In this document: positions 22,948-32,925 of the stretch, piece by piece
Layout of the letters: each line of letters starts with the position of its first letter
Numbering within the stretch: position 1 is the first letter of the stretch
Origin: Eubacteriaceae bacterium CHKCI004
GTDB taxonomy: Bacteria > Bacillota > Clostridia > Lachnospirales > Lachnospiraceae
Direction: 5' to 3'
Length of the DNA stretch: 64,000 nucleotides
Assembly: GCA_900016875.1 (NCBI GenBank)
Contig: FCNR01000050.1
Span: forward strand, 1 to 64,000
The notes under the pieces: generated by a model
What the model saw: the letters and a program-made list of their open reading frames with translations, nothing else
Database searches by the model: none
Told to the model about the DNA's origin: nothing
Position numbers and translations under genes: made by a program

Positions 22948-24765
22948 ATGAAGTTTGTAGCGGGTGTTGATATTGGCAATGCGACGACGGAGGTCGCTCT
23001 TGCCAGAATTGAAGGAAAAGATATACAGTTTCTTGCCAGCGGTATCGGGCCTACGACCGGTATTAAAGGTACATTAAAGAATATCAACGGTGTGTTCATG
23101 TCATTGAATAATGCTCTGAAAAAGGTGGGACTGGAGTATTCGGATCTGGATGAGATTCGGATTAACGAGGCGGCTCCGGTAATCGGAGATGTGGCCATGG
23201 AGACGATTTCAGAGACTATCATTACAGAATCGACAGTGATCGGTCATAATCCGAGTACGCCGGGAGGTACAGGTATTGGCGTGGGTACGTCGGTTCTGGT
23301 TACGGAACTTTCAAAGATCACGGAGGAGAAAGATGTTATCGTCGTGATTCCGGCCTGTGTGGATTTTGCCGAGGCAGCCCGCCTGATGAACGAGGCCAAA
23401 AAGAATGTGACGATACAGGGGGCTATCGCCCAGACTGATGACGGTACATTGATTACCAATCGTCTGGACAAAAAGGTTCCGGTCATTGACGAGGTTACTA
23501 TGATCGATAAGGTGCCTTTGGGCATGGAATGTGCTATTGAGGTTGCGCCGATTGGAAGTGTTGTCTCTGTCCTTTCTAATCCTTATGGAATCGCTACTCT
23601 GTTTCAGCTCTCTTCCGAGGAGACAAAGCGGGTCGTTCCGATCGCCCGTTCTCTGATAGGAACCCGTTCCGGCGTGGTCATTAAGACGCCGGAAGGAGAT
23701 GTGAAGGAGAGAAGCATCAAAGCGGGAACCATCACTGTCATCGGAAGTAAAAAAGAAGTGGAAGTGGACGTGGACGAAGGTGCGGAGCGGATCATGGAGG
23801 GCATCGCATCTATTCCGGATATTGAGGATATCCAGGGTGAAGTCGGAACCAATGCGGGAAATATGCTGGATAAGGTTCGCCGGGTAATGGCAAATCTGAC
23901 AGATAAACATAAAAGAGATATCAAGATTCAGGATTTATTGGCTGTGGATACTTTTAATCCGCAGAAGGTCAAAGGCGGTATCGCTGATGAGTTTTCTCTG
24001 GAAAACGCCGTAGGTATTGCCGCCATGGTAAAATCGGACCGTCTCCAGATGGAGATCATCGCCCGTGTGCTTTCTGAGAAGCTGAATGTACCTGTATATG
24101 TGGGCGGCGTGGAAGCTGACATGGCTATCAAAGGCGCTCTTACTACACCGGGAACCAGTACTCCTCTGGCTATTGTGGACATGGGAGCAGGTTCTACGGA
24201 CGCTTCTATTATTAACCGGGAAGGAAAAGTGAAACTGATTCATCTTGCCGGAGCCGGCAACATGGTTTCACTGCTGATCCAGTCTGAGTTGGGACTGGAT
24301 GACTTTGAACTGGCGGAAGATATCAAAAAGTATCCTGTGGCTCTGGTGGAGAGTTTGTTCCATATCCGCCATGAGGACGGTACGGCGCAGTTCTTTGACA
24401 AACCTCTGGACACCTCTGTCTTTGCAAAGGTCGTTCTGGTGAAGGATGATGGAGAGCTTGTTCCTCTGGAGGGAATGGAATCCATGGAAAGAGTGCGCCA
24501 GGTGCGTATGGAGGCTAAGAAAAAAGTTTTTGTTACCAATGCTGTACGCTCCTTATCCAAGGTCAGCCCGACCGGTAATCCAAGAGATATTCAGTTTGTG
24601 GTTATGGTTGGCGGGTCTGCCCTCGACTTTGAGATACCAAATATGGTGACTGACGCATTGTCCGATTACGATATTGTTGCCGGACGAGGTAATATCAGGG
24701 GTTGTGAAGGACCAAGAAACGCGGTGGCAACAGGACTTGCTCTTGCCTGCGTGGAAGAAGAATAA
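22948..24765 (+). CDS. Diol/glycerol dehydratase reactivase, large subunit-like
   Basis: 605 residues of the DdrA/PduG/GdrA family, actin-like ATPases that swap damaged B12 from diol or glycerol dehydratase. The N-terminal phosphate motif FVAGVDIGNATTEVALA and the inserted domain with GHNPSTPGGTGIGVGTSV (about 94) match. A second ATPase segment, DMGAGSTDASI, lies near residue 411. Length is normal. No dehydratase subunits, small reactivase subunit or microcompartment genes are nearby, so it is an orphan here and may serve enzymes encoded elsewhere or have another role. Confidence 0.88.
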   Translation: MKFVAGVDIGNATTEVALARIEGKDIQFLASGIGPTTGIKGTLKNINGVFMSLNNALKKVGLEYSDLDEIRINEAAPVIGDVAMETISETIITESTVIGHNPSTPGGTGIGVGTSVLVTELSKITEEKDVIVVIPACVDFAEAARLMNEAKKNVTIQGAIAQTDDGTLITNRLDKKVPVIDEVTMIDKVPLGMECAIEVAPIGSVVSVLSNPYGIATLFQLSSEETKRVVPIARSLIGTRSGVVIKTPEGDVKERSIKAGTITVIGSKKEVEVDVDEGAERIMEGIASIPDIEDIQGEVGTNAGNMLDKVRRVMANLTDKHKRDIKIQDLLAVDTFNPQKVKGGIADEFSLENAVGIAAMVKSDRLQMEIIARVLSEKLNVPVYVGGVEADMAIKGALTTPGTSTPLAIVDMGAGSTDASIINREGKVKLIHLAGAGNMVSLLIQSELGLDDFELAEDIKKYPVALVESLFHIRHEDGTAQFFDKPLDTSVFAKVVLVKDDGELVPLEGMESMERVRQVRMEAKKKVFVTNAVRSLSKVSPTGNPRDIQFVVMVGGSALDFEIPNMVTDALSDYDIVAGRGNIRGCEGPRNAVATGLALACVEEE

Positions 24766-24790
24766 TATAGCCGGCAGTGTCAGGCTGCAG

Positions 24791-24828
24791 GAACGGGCGA
24801 ACTTCTTTTTTGTGAAGTTCGCCCGTTC
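24791..24828 (+). terminator. Strong hairpin after the reactivase gene
   Basis: A perfect 15-base-pair stem (GAACGGGCGAACTTC / GAAGTTCGCCCGTTC) with a T-rich loop, 25 bases after the stop. There is no T-run after the stem, so it acts as a terminator or 3' stabiliser. Confidence 0.6.
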
Positions 24829-24885
24829 TGCACTTATAGCAGGATACTGTAGTTTATTAAAATTTTCTGCAAAAACTTCGTTGTG

Positions 24886-24914
24886 TTGACATAAAACAAG
24901 GGCTTCTTTATAAT
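24886..24914 (+). promoter_or_regulatory. degV promoter
   Basis: Consensus -35 TTGACA (24886-24891), a 17-base spacer and -10 TATAAT (24909-24914), 38 bases before the ATG. Confidence 0.85.
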
Positions 24915-24951
24915 ACTAACAACAATAAAAGATGATGGAAGGATAGTAAAT

Positions 24952-25821
24952 ATGGGAAAAATTCAGATTATTACAGATTCGGCCAGTGATATTTCTTATG
25001 AGAATGAGAAAAAGTATAACATACACATTATTCCGTTTCCGGTGGTCATAGGCGATCAGTCCTATCTGAGCCGGGTGGACATGGATAATGAGGGATTTTA
25101 TAAACTGATGGAAGAACACGATGACATTCCAAAAACTTCACAGATTACTTCTTACCAGTTTGAGGAATTGTATTACGAATATTATCAAAAAGGGTGTACA
25201 GAAATTATCCTCGTGTTGATTAATTCCAAAGGTTCTGCCACATATCATAATTCTCTTCTGGCGATAGACACGTTTTTTGAGGAGCATCCGGAATGTGAAG
25301 GAAAAATATCCATTCACAGCCATGATGGCCGCAGCTATTCAGGAGCTTACGGGCAGCCGGTACTTACAGCCGGGCAGATGGCAGAGGATGGAGCATCCGC
25401 TGATGAAATCAATGAATATCTGGAAAAGATTCTCGTGCGCCGCTGTGTATATTTTGGTATTTATAACCTGAAATATGCGGGCAAGTCCGGAAGGATTCCA
25501 AGCGCCGCCGCTTTTGTGGGCGACAAACTGGGGATCAAACCGATCATGAAGATCTGGGGTAATGAAATCACTACTGCTGCAAAATGCAGAGGAGAGAAAA
25601 AAGTGGTGGCGAAAATTGCTGACATGGCGGTGGCGGACATGGAGCCGGGATCTGCATATCAGGTTGTGTACGGCAGTGACAGAAGCTGTGCGGACGAGAT
25701 GATTCAGAAGATGACAGAGAAAGTCGGATATGGCCCGACAGAGGTTTATCAGATTGGTGTGGCTATTGCGGCTAATGCCGGTCCGAAGGTATCCGGAGTT
25801 CTTTTTGACATGAAACAGTGA
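24952..25821 (+). CDS. DegV-family fatty-acid-binding protein
   Basis: 289 residues. Begins IQIITDSASDISYE, the DegV N-terminal motif, with the lipid-contacting SQITSYQFEELY near residue 62 and SGRIPSAAAFVGDKLGIKPI near 180. Family members (FakB-like) hold a fatty acid for phosphorylation by FakA; no FakA gene is in the window. Single-gene promoter upstream; the SGNH hydrolase gene follows 30 bases later. Confidence 0.88.
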   Translation: MGKIQIITDSASDISYENEKKYNIHIIPFPVVIGDQSYLSRVDMDNEGFYKLMEEHDDIPKTSQITSYQFEELYYEYYQKGCTEIILVLINSKGSATYHNSLLAIDTFFEEHPECEGKISIHSHDGRSYSGAYGQPVLTAGQMAEDGASADEINEYLEKILVRRCVYFGIYNLKYAGKSGRIPSAAAFVGDKLGIKPIMKIWGNEITTAAKCRGEKKVVAKIADMAVADMEPGSAYQVVYGSDRSCADEMIQKMTEKVGYGPTEVYQIGVAIAANAGPKVSGVLFDMKQ

Positions 25822-25851
25822 CCGAACGGAGTAGGAAGGGGGAGGGAAACA

Positions 25852-26493
25852 TTGAAGGATCAGAAGAAAAGAATTTCCATTCTCGGAGATTCTGTCAGTA
25901 CATTTGCAGGCATTACGCCGCCGGAAGCTCTTTTTTATGATGCCTGGAGACAGGAAGAGACGGGCGTGACAAGTCCGGATGACACCTGGTGGATGCAGGT
26001 CATACAGGGAATGGGCGGCATACTGGGCGTTAATAATTCTTATGCGGGGAGCACGGTTTCCGGCGGATTTATGACTTCCGGTACATCAGAGAAACGTTTG
26101 AGGACTCTGAGTGCGGAGGGAGAACCGGATATGATCCTTGTGGCTATGGGAGCCAATGACTGGGGATTTGGCGTTCATCCTCAGGAATTTGAATATGAGT
26201 ACCGGAGAATGCTTCAGCGAATGAAACGTCTGTATCCCCGGGCAGAGATCTGGTGTGCGACGATCCTCAGAGGAAAGCCGGTGCCGGAAGAAGAAATGTT
26301 TTTCAATGTGGATGGTGTGATCTCGCCGAATATTTATTCGGATATCATACGCAGGATCGGAACGGAAGAGGCTGTACATCTGGCGGATGTGTCCGGCTAC
26401 CATATGGAATACGAAACAATTGACGGAGTACATCCGAACCGTGAGGGAATGAAAATGATTGCCTGCCTGTGGCTGAAAGAACTGCAAAAATGA
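25852..26493 (+). CDS. SGNH/GDSL-family hydrolase
   Basis: 213 residues. Block I ISILGDSVST holds the catalytic Ser, GANDWGFG is block III, and GVHPNREGM holds the catalytic Asp/His. No signal peptide, so probably cytosolic. An esterase/lipase-type enzyme of unknown substrate. The start is TTG 25852 behind AGGAAGGGGGAGG. Probably cotranscribed with degV, which fits a lipid-related role. Confidence 0.82.
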   Translation: MKDQKKRISILGDSVSTFAGITPPEALFYDAWRQEETGVTSPDDTWWMQVIQGMGGILGVNNSYAGSTVSGGFMTSGTSEKRLRTLSAEGEPDMILVAMGANDWGFGVHPQEFEYEYRRMLQRMKRLYPRAEIWCATILRGKPVPEEEMFFNVDGVISPNIYSDIIRRIGTEEAVHLADVSGYHMEYETIDGVHPNREGMKMIACLWLKELQK

Positions 26494-26609
26494 AATATTT
26501 ATTAGCTTAAATTGCATTTTTTTTAAAACCTCATGATAAAACATAGAAAATCTGCAGAATCTGTGATACAATGATTGCAATTGCAGAGGCAGAAAGGAAG
26601 TTGTGAGTT

Positions 26610-27638
26610 ATGGAAAAGAAAAATTTGGACTGGAGTTCCATAGGATTTAATTATCGGCAGACAGATTTAAGATTTGTGTCAAATTATAAAGACGGCGCCT
26701 GGGATGAAGGAACCATGACAGACGACGCCAATGTAGTGATCAACGAATGTGCCGGTGTGCTTCAGTATGCGCAGACTTGTTTTGAAGGTCTGAAAGCTTA
26801 TACAACGGAAGACGGAAAAGTGGTTTGTTTCCGTCCGGATTTAAATGCGTCTCGTATGGCCGACAGCTGCAGAAGACTTGAGATGCCGGTTTATCCGGAG
26901 GATAAATTTGTGGATGCGGTGGTGAAGACAGTTCACGCTAATCTTGCCTACGTTCCGCCATTTGGTTCCGGTGCGACTCTGTATATCCGTCCGTATATGT
27001 TTGGTTCGAATCCGGTTATCGGAGTAAAACCGGCAGACGAATATCAGTTCCGTGTATTTGTTACACCGGTAGGCCCGTACTTCCAGGGCGGCGTTAAGCC
27101 GGTGACTATCCGTGTCAGTGATTATGACCGTGCGGCTCCACATGGAACCGGACATATCAAGGCAGGGCTTAACTATGCCATGAGTTTATATCCGATTATG
27201 GAAGCGCACCGCCAGGGATTTGATGAGAATATGTATCTGGATGCTGCTACGAGGACAAAGGTAGAGGAGACTGGCGGAGCCAACTTTATCTTCATCACAA
27301 AAGACGGCAAACTGGTAACACCGAAGTCAGACAGTATCCTGCCTTCCATTACCCGTCGTTCGATTGTTTATGTGGCTGAGCATTATCTGGGAATGGAAGT
27401 GGAGCACAGAGAGGTATACTTTGATGAGGTAAAAGATTTTGTGGAATGTGGTCTTTGCGGCACTGCCGCCGTTATCTCTCCGGTTGGAAAGATTGTAGAT
27501 CACGGCAGCGAGATCTGTTTCCCGAGCGGAATGGATGAGATGGGTCCGGTTACCAAGAAGCTTTATGATACTCTGACAGGCATCCAGATGGGACATATTG
27601 AAGCGCCGGAAGGATGGATCAAGGTGATTGCCGAATAG
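26610..27638 (+). CDS. ilvE: Branched-chain amino acid aminotransferase
   Basis: 342 residues, class IV PLP enzyme. Motifs QTCFEGLKAYTTEDGKVVCF (about 54), IRPYMFGSNPVIG and HIKAGLNYA with the PLP-binding Lys (about 185), and EETGGANFIFI match the large BCAT type. It makes Leu, Ile and Val from their 2-oxoacids. ATG 26610 follows AGAAAGGAAG. Confidence 0.92.
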   Translation: MEKKNLDWSSIGFNYRQTDLRFVSNYKDGAWDEGTMTDDANVVINECAGVLQYAQTCFEGLKAYTTEDGKVVCFRPDLNASRMADSCRRLEMPVYPEDKFVDAVVKTVHANLAYVPPFGSGATLYIRPYMFGSNPVIGVKPADEYQFRVFVTPVGPYFQGGVKPVTIRVSDYDRAAPHGTGHIKAGLNYAMSLYPIMEAHRQGFDENMYLDAATRTKVEETGGANFIFITKDGKLVTPKSDSILPSITRRSIVYVAEHYLGMEVEHREVYFDEVKDFVECGLCGTAAVISPVGKIVDHGSEICFPSGMDEMGPVTKKLYDTLTGIQMGHIEAPEGWIKVIAE

Positions 27639-27711
27639 TTTTGCCGGAAGATATCTGTCCGGTAAATCCCTGTCAGGCGATTGCATCAGATAATATATAA
27701 CAATACAGAAG

Positions 27712-27769
27712 ACTCTGTCTATAACAGGAAGATTTTGAAAAAGGTTTTCCGAATAGGCAGAGTTTTTTT
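27712..27769 (+). terminator. ilvE terminator
   Basis: ACTCTGtCTAT / ATAGgCAGAGT stem followed by seven T. Confidence 0.82.
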
Positions 27770-27861
27770 ATGCATAATAGCTAAAGATATGTAAATTAAA
27801 GCTGATTTTTATGTGATTTTATGATATACTGTATTAAACCAAACGTAGGGAGGATTTACAG

Positions 27862-29808
27862 ATGCAGGACAATAAACAGAAAAAAAATAAAAAGCAGAGT
27901 AATGAGTCGGCTTACAGTTTTATAACAGAATTTGATCAATATCTTTTTGGACAGGGAACCCACTATGATTTATATAATAAGCTGGGAGCGCATCCCATGA
28001 CCATAGAGGGGCAGAAGGGGGTATTTTTTGCCGTTTGGGCGCCGAATGCCCGGAAGGTTTCCGTTGTGGGAAATTTCAACCGCTGGGACAGAGAAGCGCA
28101 TCTGATGAAAAGAACAGAACCGATGGGCATCTACGAACTGTTTATTCCAGATCTGTCAGAGGGGGAGATCTACAAATACTGCGTCACGACAAAACAGGGC
28201 AATGAAGTTTTAAAGACGGATCCTTACGCCTTCCAGATGGAGAAGAGACCGAATAATGCGTCTGTGGTAACAGATATCTCTGATTTCAAGTGGGGCGATA
28301 AGAAATGGATGGAACACCGGAGCAAGTTTGATGTGCGGAAGGATCCGATGTTTGTTTACGAGGTACATCCGGGTTCCTGGAAGAAACATCCGATTACCGA
28401 TGAGGATGAGGATGGATATTACAACTATCGGGAGCTGGCTGTGGAACTGGCAAAATATGTGCAGGAGATGGGATATACCCATGTGGAACTGATGGGTATT
28501 GCGGAACATCCGTTTGACGGTTCCTGGGGGTATCAGGTGACCGGATATTTTGCTCCGACGTCCCGCCACGGATCTGCTCAGGATTTTCAGTATTTTGTAA
28601 ATTATCTGCATGAACATAAGATCGGCATTATTCTTGACTGGGTGCCGGCACATTTCCCGAGGGATGCTTTCGGACTGGCGGAGTTTGACGGTACATGCCT
28701 TTATGAGTATGCGGATACAAGAAAAGGAGAGCACCCGGACTGGGGTACTAAAGTATTTGACTACGGCAAGACGGAAGTAAAGAATTTCCTGATCTGCAAC
28801 GCGCTGTATTGGATTGAGAAATATCATATTGACGGACTCCGTGTGGACGCTGTTGCTTCCATGCTCTATCTGGATTACGGCCGCAGAGACGGAGAATGGG
28901 TGGCCAATATGTACGGCGGCAACGAGAACCTGGAGGCTATCGAGTTCTTCAAGCACCTGAATACGGTGGTGGAAGGACGGAACCCGGGCGCGGTCATGAT
29001 CGCAGAGGAATCCACCGCATGGCCGAAGGTGACGGACAAGGCCGAGTACGGCGGACTGAACTTCAGCCTCAAATGGAACATGGGATGGATGCATGATTTC
29101 CTTGAGTACATGAAGCTGGATCCTTATTTCAGAAAATATAATCACAATAAGATGACATTTGCCATGATGTACGCCTACGCGGAGAACTATATGCTTGTTC
29201 TCTCCCACGATGAGGTGGTTCATCTGAAATGTTCCATGCTGGAGAAGATGCCGGGACTTTACGACGACAAGTTCCGCAACCTGATGGTGGGCTACGCATT
29301 CATGACCGGACATCCGGGCAAGAAGCTTCTCTTCATGGGACAGGACTTCGGCCAGCATCAGGAGTGGAGCGAGGCCAGAGAGCTTGATTGGTTCCTGCTG
29401 GAGAAAGACAGAAACCGCCAGCTCCAGAACTTCGTCCGGGCGCTGCTGCACATTTACAGAAAGAATAAATGTCTCTACGAGTACGACTGCTATCCGGAAG
29501 GATTTGAGTGGATCAACGCCAACGACGGTGACCGGAGCATCTTCTCCTTCACCAGACATTCTGAAAACGGCAAGAATAATCTGCTCTTCGTCTGCAATTT
29601 TACGCCGGTGGCAAGACCTGATTACCGGGTAGGAACTACCTGCCGCAGAAAACACACGCTGATATTAAACAGCGACGCTGCAGAGTTCGGCGGCTCCGGT
29701 CAGAAGCGTCCGGAGATCTACAAACCGGTGAAGAAAGCCTGCGATGACCGTAAGTATTCTATTGCGTATGATCTTCCGGCATACGGAGTGGCGATCTTTA
29801 AATATTGA
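27862..29808 (+). CDS. glgB: 1,4-alpha-glucan branching enzyme
   Basis: 648 residues. An N-terminal CBM48 (VFFAVWAPNARKVSVVGNFN near 54) is followed by a GH13 domain with DWVPAHFPRD, GLRVDAVASMLYLDY (nucleophile Asp near 327), MIAEESTAWP (acid/base Glu) and VLSHDEV. A C-terminal beta domain ends the protein. It adds alpha-1,6 branches to glycogen. Other glg genes are absent here; the next gene begins 68 bases later and may be cotranscribed. Confidence 0.95.
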   Translation: MQDNKQKKNKKQSNESAYSFITEFDQYLFGQGTHYDLYNKLGAHPMTIEGQKGVFFAVWAPNARKVSVVGNFNRWDREAHLMKRTEPMGIYELFIPDLSEGEIYKYCVTTKQGNEVLKTDPYAFQMEKRPNNASVVTDISDFKWGDKKWMEHRSKFDVRKDPMFVYEVHPGSWKKHPITDEDEDGYYNYRELAVELAKYVQEMGYTHVELMGIAEHPFDGSWGYQVTGYFAPTSRHGSAQDFQYFVNYLHEHKIGIILDWVPAHFPRDAFGLAEFDGTCLYEYADTRKGEHPDWGTKVFDYGKTEVKNFLICNALYWIEKYHIDGLRVDAVASMLYLDYGRRDGEWVANMYGGNENLEAIEFFKHLNTVVEGRNPGAVMIAEESTAWPKVTDKAEYGGLNFSLKWNMGWMHDFLEYMKLDPYFRKYNHNKMTFAMMYAYAENYMLVLSHDEVVHLKCSMLEKMPGLYDDKFRNLMVGYAFMTGHPGKKLLFMGQDFGQHQEWSEARELDWFLLEKDRNRQLQNFVRALLHIYRKNKCLYEYDCYPEGFEWINANDGDRSIFSFTRHSENGKNNLLFVCNFTPVARPDYRVGTTCRRKHTLILNSDAAEFGGSGQKRPEIYKPVKKACDDRKYSIAYDLPAYGVAIFKY

Positions 29809-29876
29809 TACAGGATTCCGCCGATGGCAGCGCTGTCGGCGGAGTTGTCGTTTATTTAGTGATTTCAGGAGATAAT

Positions 29877-30677
29877 ATGGCAGACAGGAAAGACAGAATT
29901 ATTTTACATTGGAAGAAAGTTGCTTTTAAGGGATGGTTTCTCGTGCCGGGTGAGTATACAGGAAGGCTTGACGGGCCGGAGCTTGAGGTGGAGCTGGCAG
30001 TATCGGAGGAAGAGAAAGGCGCTCAGCCGGCGCGTACCTTTCGTGTATTCCAGCAGAAGGCCGGAACCTATGGCGCGTACAGCGACTATATGACCCGCCA
30101 CGGCTGTGCCTGCTGCTCTCTGACTACGCTGCTGGCGGCTTATGTGCCGCGGTATCGTGCGCTTCGTCCGGATGAGACCATCGCCCGGGTGGAGAGAGAA
30201 CATTTTGATGAGAGAGTATGGAAGAAAAATTACGGGAAGCATATCGCCCGGCAGATGCCTGTCTCCTTATATGGTATTTCCCGGATTCTTACGGACTGCG
30301 GCGTCTCCCATCGATATGTGGGCGATTTTAAAGACGAGGATGCTGTGAATGAGATTCGGGCGCACCTGCGTTCCGGCCGGCCGGTGGTGGTGGAGACCAG
30401 CCGTATGAAAAGGCAAAATGGCAGAATCGTCCGGTGGTTTGACAAGAAGTTTGCCGGTTCTTATCACACTATGATTCTTCTGGGCGAAGATGAGAACGGA
30501 CATTTTATTTTCACGGATTCCGCTACCAGAGAGTGGTCGGGAGACTGGCAGCGTCTCAAGAAAGCAGAGCCTGGCGACATCCTTTCATATATGTTTCCTC
30601 AGAAGAATATAGAAGATTCCCATGTGTATTTCAGCCGGAGAAGAAATACAGGCGGTTATATTTTGATGGATGTGTGA
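29877..30677 (+). CDS. Cytosolic C39-type cysteine peptidase-like protein
   Basis: 266 residues. The Cys motif HGCACCSLTTLLAAY near residue 76 and a His motif, SYHTMILLGED near 198, with a later Asp (FTDSATREW), form a papain-like C39_2 set. No signal peptide or membrane segment is seen, unlike the secreted relative at 196-1734. ATG 29877 follows AGGAGATAAT. It sits directly behind glgB; the functional link is unknown. Confidence 0.68.
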   Translation: MADRKDRIILHWKKVAFKGWFLVPGEYTGRLDGPELEVELAVSEEEKGAQPARTFRVFQQKAGTYGAYSDYMTRHGCACCSLTTLLAAYVPRYRALRPDETIARVEREHFDERVWKKNYGKHIARQMPVSLYGISRILTDCGVSHRYVGDFKDEDAVNEIRAHLRSGRPVVVETSRMKRQNGRIVRWFDKKFAGSYHTMILLGEDENGHFIFTDSATREWSGDWQRLKKAEPGDILSYMFPQKNIEDSHVYFSRRRNTGGYILMDV

Positions 30678-30740
30678 AGGGTCGGCCGGAATGTAGACGT
30701 TCATTTTGCCGTCGGTGATCATAAATTGGCAAATTCAAGG

Positions 30741-30769
30741 TTGACAAATACATGTTTATTGCTTAGAAT
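30741..30769 (+). promoter_or_regulatory. tyrS leader promoter
   Basis: -35 TTGACA (30741-30746), a 17-base spacer and -10 TAGAAT (30764-30769), just before the T-box leader. Confidence 0.8.
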
Positions 30770-30776
30770 AGACTAC

Positions 30777-31080
30777 ATCACAAAGGTAATACAGCAATGA
30801 AAAACGATGACGGAAACAAGTAGCTTTCGCACAGATATTCAGAGAGCGGTCGGCTGGTGAAAGGCCAATAGAACTGCGGACAGTGAATACATTCCCGAGT
30901 TGCGCACCGAACGGAAGGCAGACTTCTCTGTAGGCTGTGACGGGGTGGCGGGCGTTATTCCCGCTGAGACTGTGAATACGCAGCCTCATGAGGCAGACAG
31001 CGCAGGCTGTCGGTGAAGTAAGGTGGTACCGCGAGAGATTCGCCCTTATCTGTTTTGGCAGATAAGGGCTTTTTTTATTT
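30777..31080 (+). ncRNA. T-box riboswitch, tyrosine-specific
   Basis: A leader of about 300 bases. The specifier loop shows GTGAATACATT, with UAC (Tyr) at 30888-30890. The T-box proper, AGGTGGTACCGCG (31021-31033), pairs with the uncharged tRNA CCA end. The terminator CGCCCTTATC / GATAAGGGC plus T-run follows (31042-31077). Uncharged tRNA-Tyr would allow read-through into tyrS. Confidence 0.93.
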
Positions 31081-31158
31081 CGCAGGAAATTCCGCTGGAA
31101 TTCCGCAAAGCGAAACTCTTTTTATCATTATTATCATTACCAATCAGGAGGAAAAAAG

Positions 31159-32385
31159 ATGACATTATACGATGAATTGGTGGCAAGAGGACTCATTGCC
31201 CAGGTAACTAACGAAGAAGAAATCAAAAAGATGATCAATGCGGGCGAGGCAACTTTTTATATTGGCTTTGATCCAACGGCGGACAGTCTCCATGTGGGAC
31301 ATTTCATGGCTCTTTGCCTTATGAAACGTCTGCAGATGGCAGGCAACAAACCGATCGCCCTGCTTGGAGGCGGAACCGGAATGATCGGCGATCCGTCCGG
31401 ACGGACTGACATGCGTCAGATGATGACTAAGGAAACCATTGATCACAATATCGAGTGCTTTAAGAAACAGATGAGCCGTTTCATTGACTTTTCAGACGGC
31501 AAAGCGCTTATGGTAAACAATGCGGACTGGCTGCTGGATCTTAATTATGTGGATCTGCTCCGTGAAGTGGGAGCCTGCTTCTCTGTCAACAACATGCTTC
31601 GTGCCGAGTGCTACAAGCAGCGTATGGAGAAAGGTCTGTCCTTCCTGGAGTTCAACTACATGATCATGCAGAGCTACGACTTCTACGCATTATACCAGAA
31701 ATACGGCTGCAATATGCAGTTCGGCGGCAATGACCAGTGGAGCAATATGCTGGGCGGTACAGAACTGATTCGCCGGAAACTGGGCAAAGACGCTTACGCC
31801 ATGACCATCACCCTGCTGCTGAATTCCGAGGGCAAAAAAATGGGCAAGACCCAGTCCGGAGCCGTATGGCTGGATCCGAACAAGACTTCCCCGTTTGATT
31901 TCTATCAGTACTGGAGAAATGTCGCTGACGCCGACGTTATGAAATGTATCCGTATGCTGACCTTCCTGCCTCTGGAAGAAATCGACGCAATGGCAGACTG
32001 GGAAGGCAGCCAGTTAAATCAGGCAAAAGAAATCCTTGCGTATGAGCTGACTAAACTGGTACACGGCGAAGAGGAAGCGGCGAAAGCGCAGAAAGCGGCG
32101 AAAGCGTTGTTCGTACAGGGCGGTGCGTCCGCCGATATGCCGGAATGTGTGCTGGCAGATGAAGATTTCACTGACGGCAGTATCGACATCTTAAGTCTGC
32201 TGGTGAAGGCAGAACTGGCGGCAACCCGTTCCGAGGCCAGAAGAAATGTAACGCAGGGAGGCGTTACTTTGGACGGTGAAAAGGTAACGGATATCAAGGC
32301 CGCTTACACAGCCGATGACTTCATGGGAGACGGCAAAGTGTTAAAACGCGGCAAAAAGAAATTTAAAAAGATTTTTGCAAAATAA
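31159..32385 (+). CDS. tyrS: Tyrosyl-tRNA synthetase
   Basis: 408 residues. The class I signature is HVGHF (about 47) and the KMSKS-type loop is KKMGKT (about 232). Tyr-specific [14 protein letters not shown] and [10 protein letters not shown] are present. A C-terminal S4 RNA-binding domain ([19 protein letters not shown]) completes it. Controlled by the Tyr T-box leader. Confidence 0.96.
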   Translation: MTLYDELVARGLIAQVTNEEEIKKMINAGEATFYIGFDPTADSLHVGHFMALCLMKRLQMAGNKPIALLGGGTGMIGDPSGRTDMRQMMTKETIDHNIECFKKQMSRFIDFSDGKALMVNNADWLLDLNYVDLLREVGACFSVNNMLRAECYKQRMEKGLSFLEFNYMIMQSYDFYALYQKYGCNMQFGGNDQWSNMLGGTELIRRKLGKDAYAMTITLLLNSEGKKMGKTQSGAVWLDPNKTSPFDFYQYWRNVADADVMKCIRMLTFLPLEEIDAMADWEGSQLNQAKEILAYELTKLVHGEEEAAKAQKAAKALFVQGGASADMPECVLADEDFTDGSIDILSLLVKAELAATRSEARRNVTQGGVTLDGEKVTDIKAAYTADDFMGDGKVLKRGKKKFKKIFAK

Positions 32386-32527
32386 TTGCCGTGCATCTGC
32401 CGGGTGGAATCACTCGTGAAAATTCCGGATGAAATATATTTTTTAAAGAATACTTTTCCGGGCTGTGGGCATACTGTTTCTGTCAGTTCACAGGGACAAA
32501 TAAGTGAACGGGAAAGGAGCATATTTT

Positions 32528-32764
32528 ATGTCCAAAAATCAGAAAACATCTGCTCAGAATAAGGCAAAAAACCGTTCCGGAAATGCTGCGAAAAACAGCA
32601 GCCAGAACTGCCCGAGAGGCACTTCAAAAAGTGGCTCTCAGAGCAGCGCCCGGAATCAGTCCGACGACGAATCCGACGACCCGGACGATGGTTCGGAGCA
32701 GAACAGCCGGCTGAATGCAGGAGCCAGGAATTACATTCCCTCCGGGATTCGGTGGCGCTGGTAA
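32528..32764 (+). CDS. Small Ser/Asn/Asp-rich hydrophilic protein
   Basis: 78 residues beginning MSKNQKTSAQNKAKN. Highly charged and disordered, with an acidic run DDESDDPDDGSE and an aromatic end GIRWRW. No known domain. The composition resembles small acid-soluble or spore-associated peptides, but there is no diagnostic motif. Clear AAAGGAG before ATG 32528 and a terminator after the gene support that it is real. Confidence 0.55.
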   Translation: MSKNQKTSAQNKAKNRSGNAAKNSSQNCPRGTSKSGSQSSARNQSDDESDDPDDGSEQNSRLNAGARNYIPSGIRWRW

Positions 32765-32798
32765 AAAAAGCGCAGATACAATTGAATAAATGAGCGAA

Positions 32799-32860
32799 GA
32801 GGCTGTCAGACCGGCCGGGACCCGTGAGAGTTCAGACCGGAAGGCGGCCTCCTTCTTTTA
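32799..32860 (+). terminator. Terminator after the small hydrophilic protein
   Basis: GAGGCTGTC pairs with GGCGGCCTC (two G-U pairs), followed by CTTCTTTTA. Confidence 0.6.
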
Positions 32861-32925
32861 TTGCAAAGGAAACGCGCCGGCAGTTTTGCATAATATAGTA
32901 GTAACAAAGGACTGTGAGGTTTATT

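Noticed and set aside
28210-29655. Long ORF antisense to glgB
   Set aside because: Shadow frame; glgB is complete on the plus strand.
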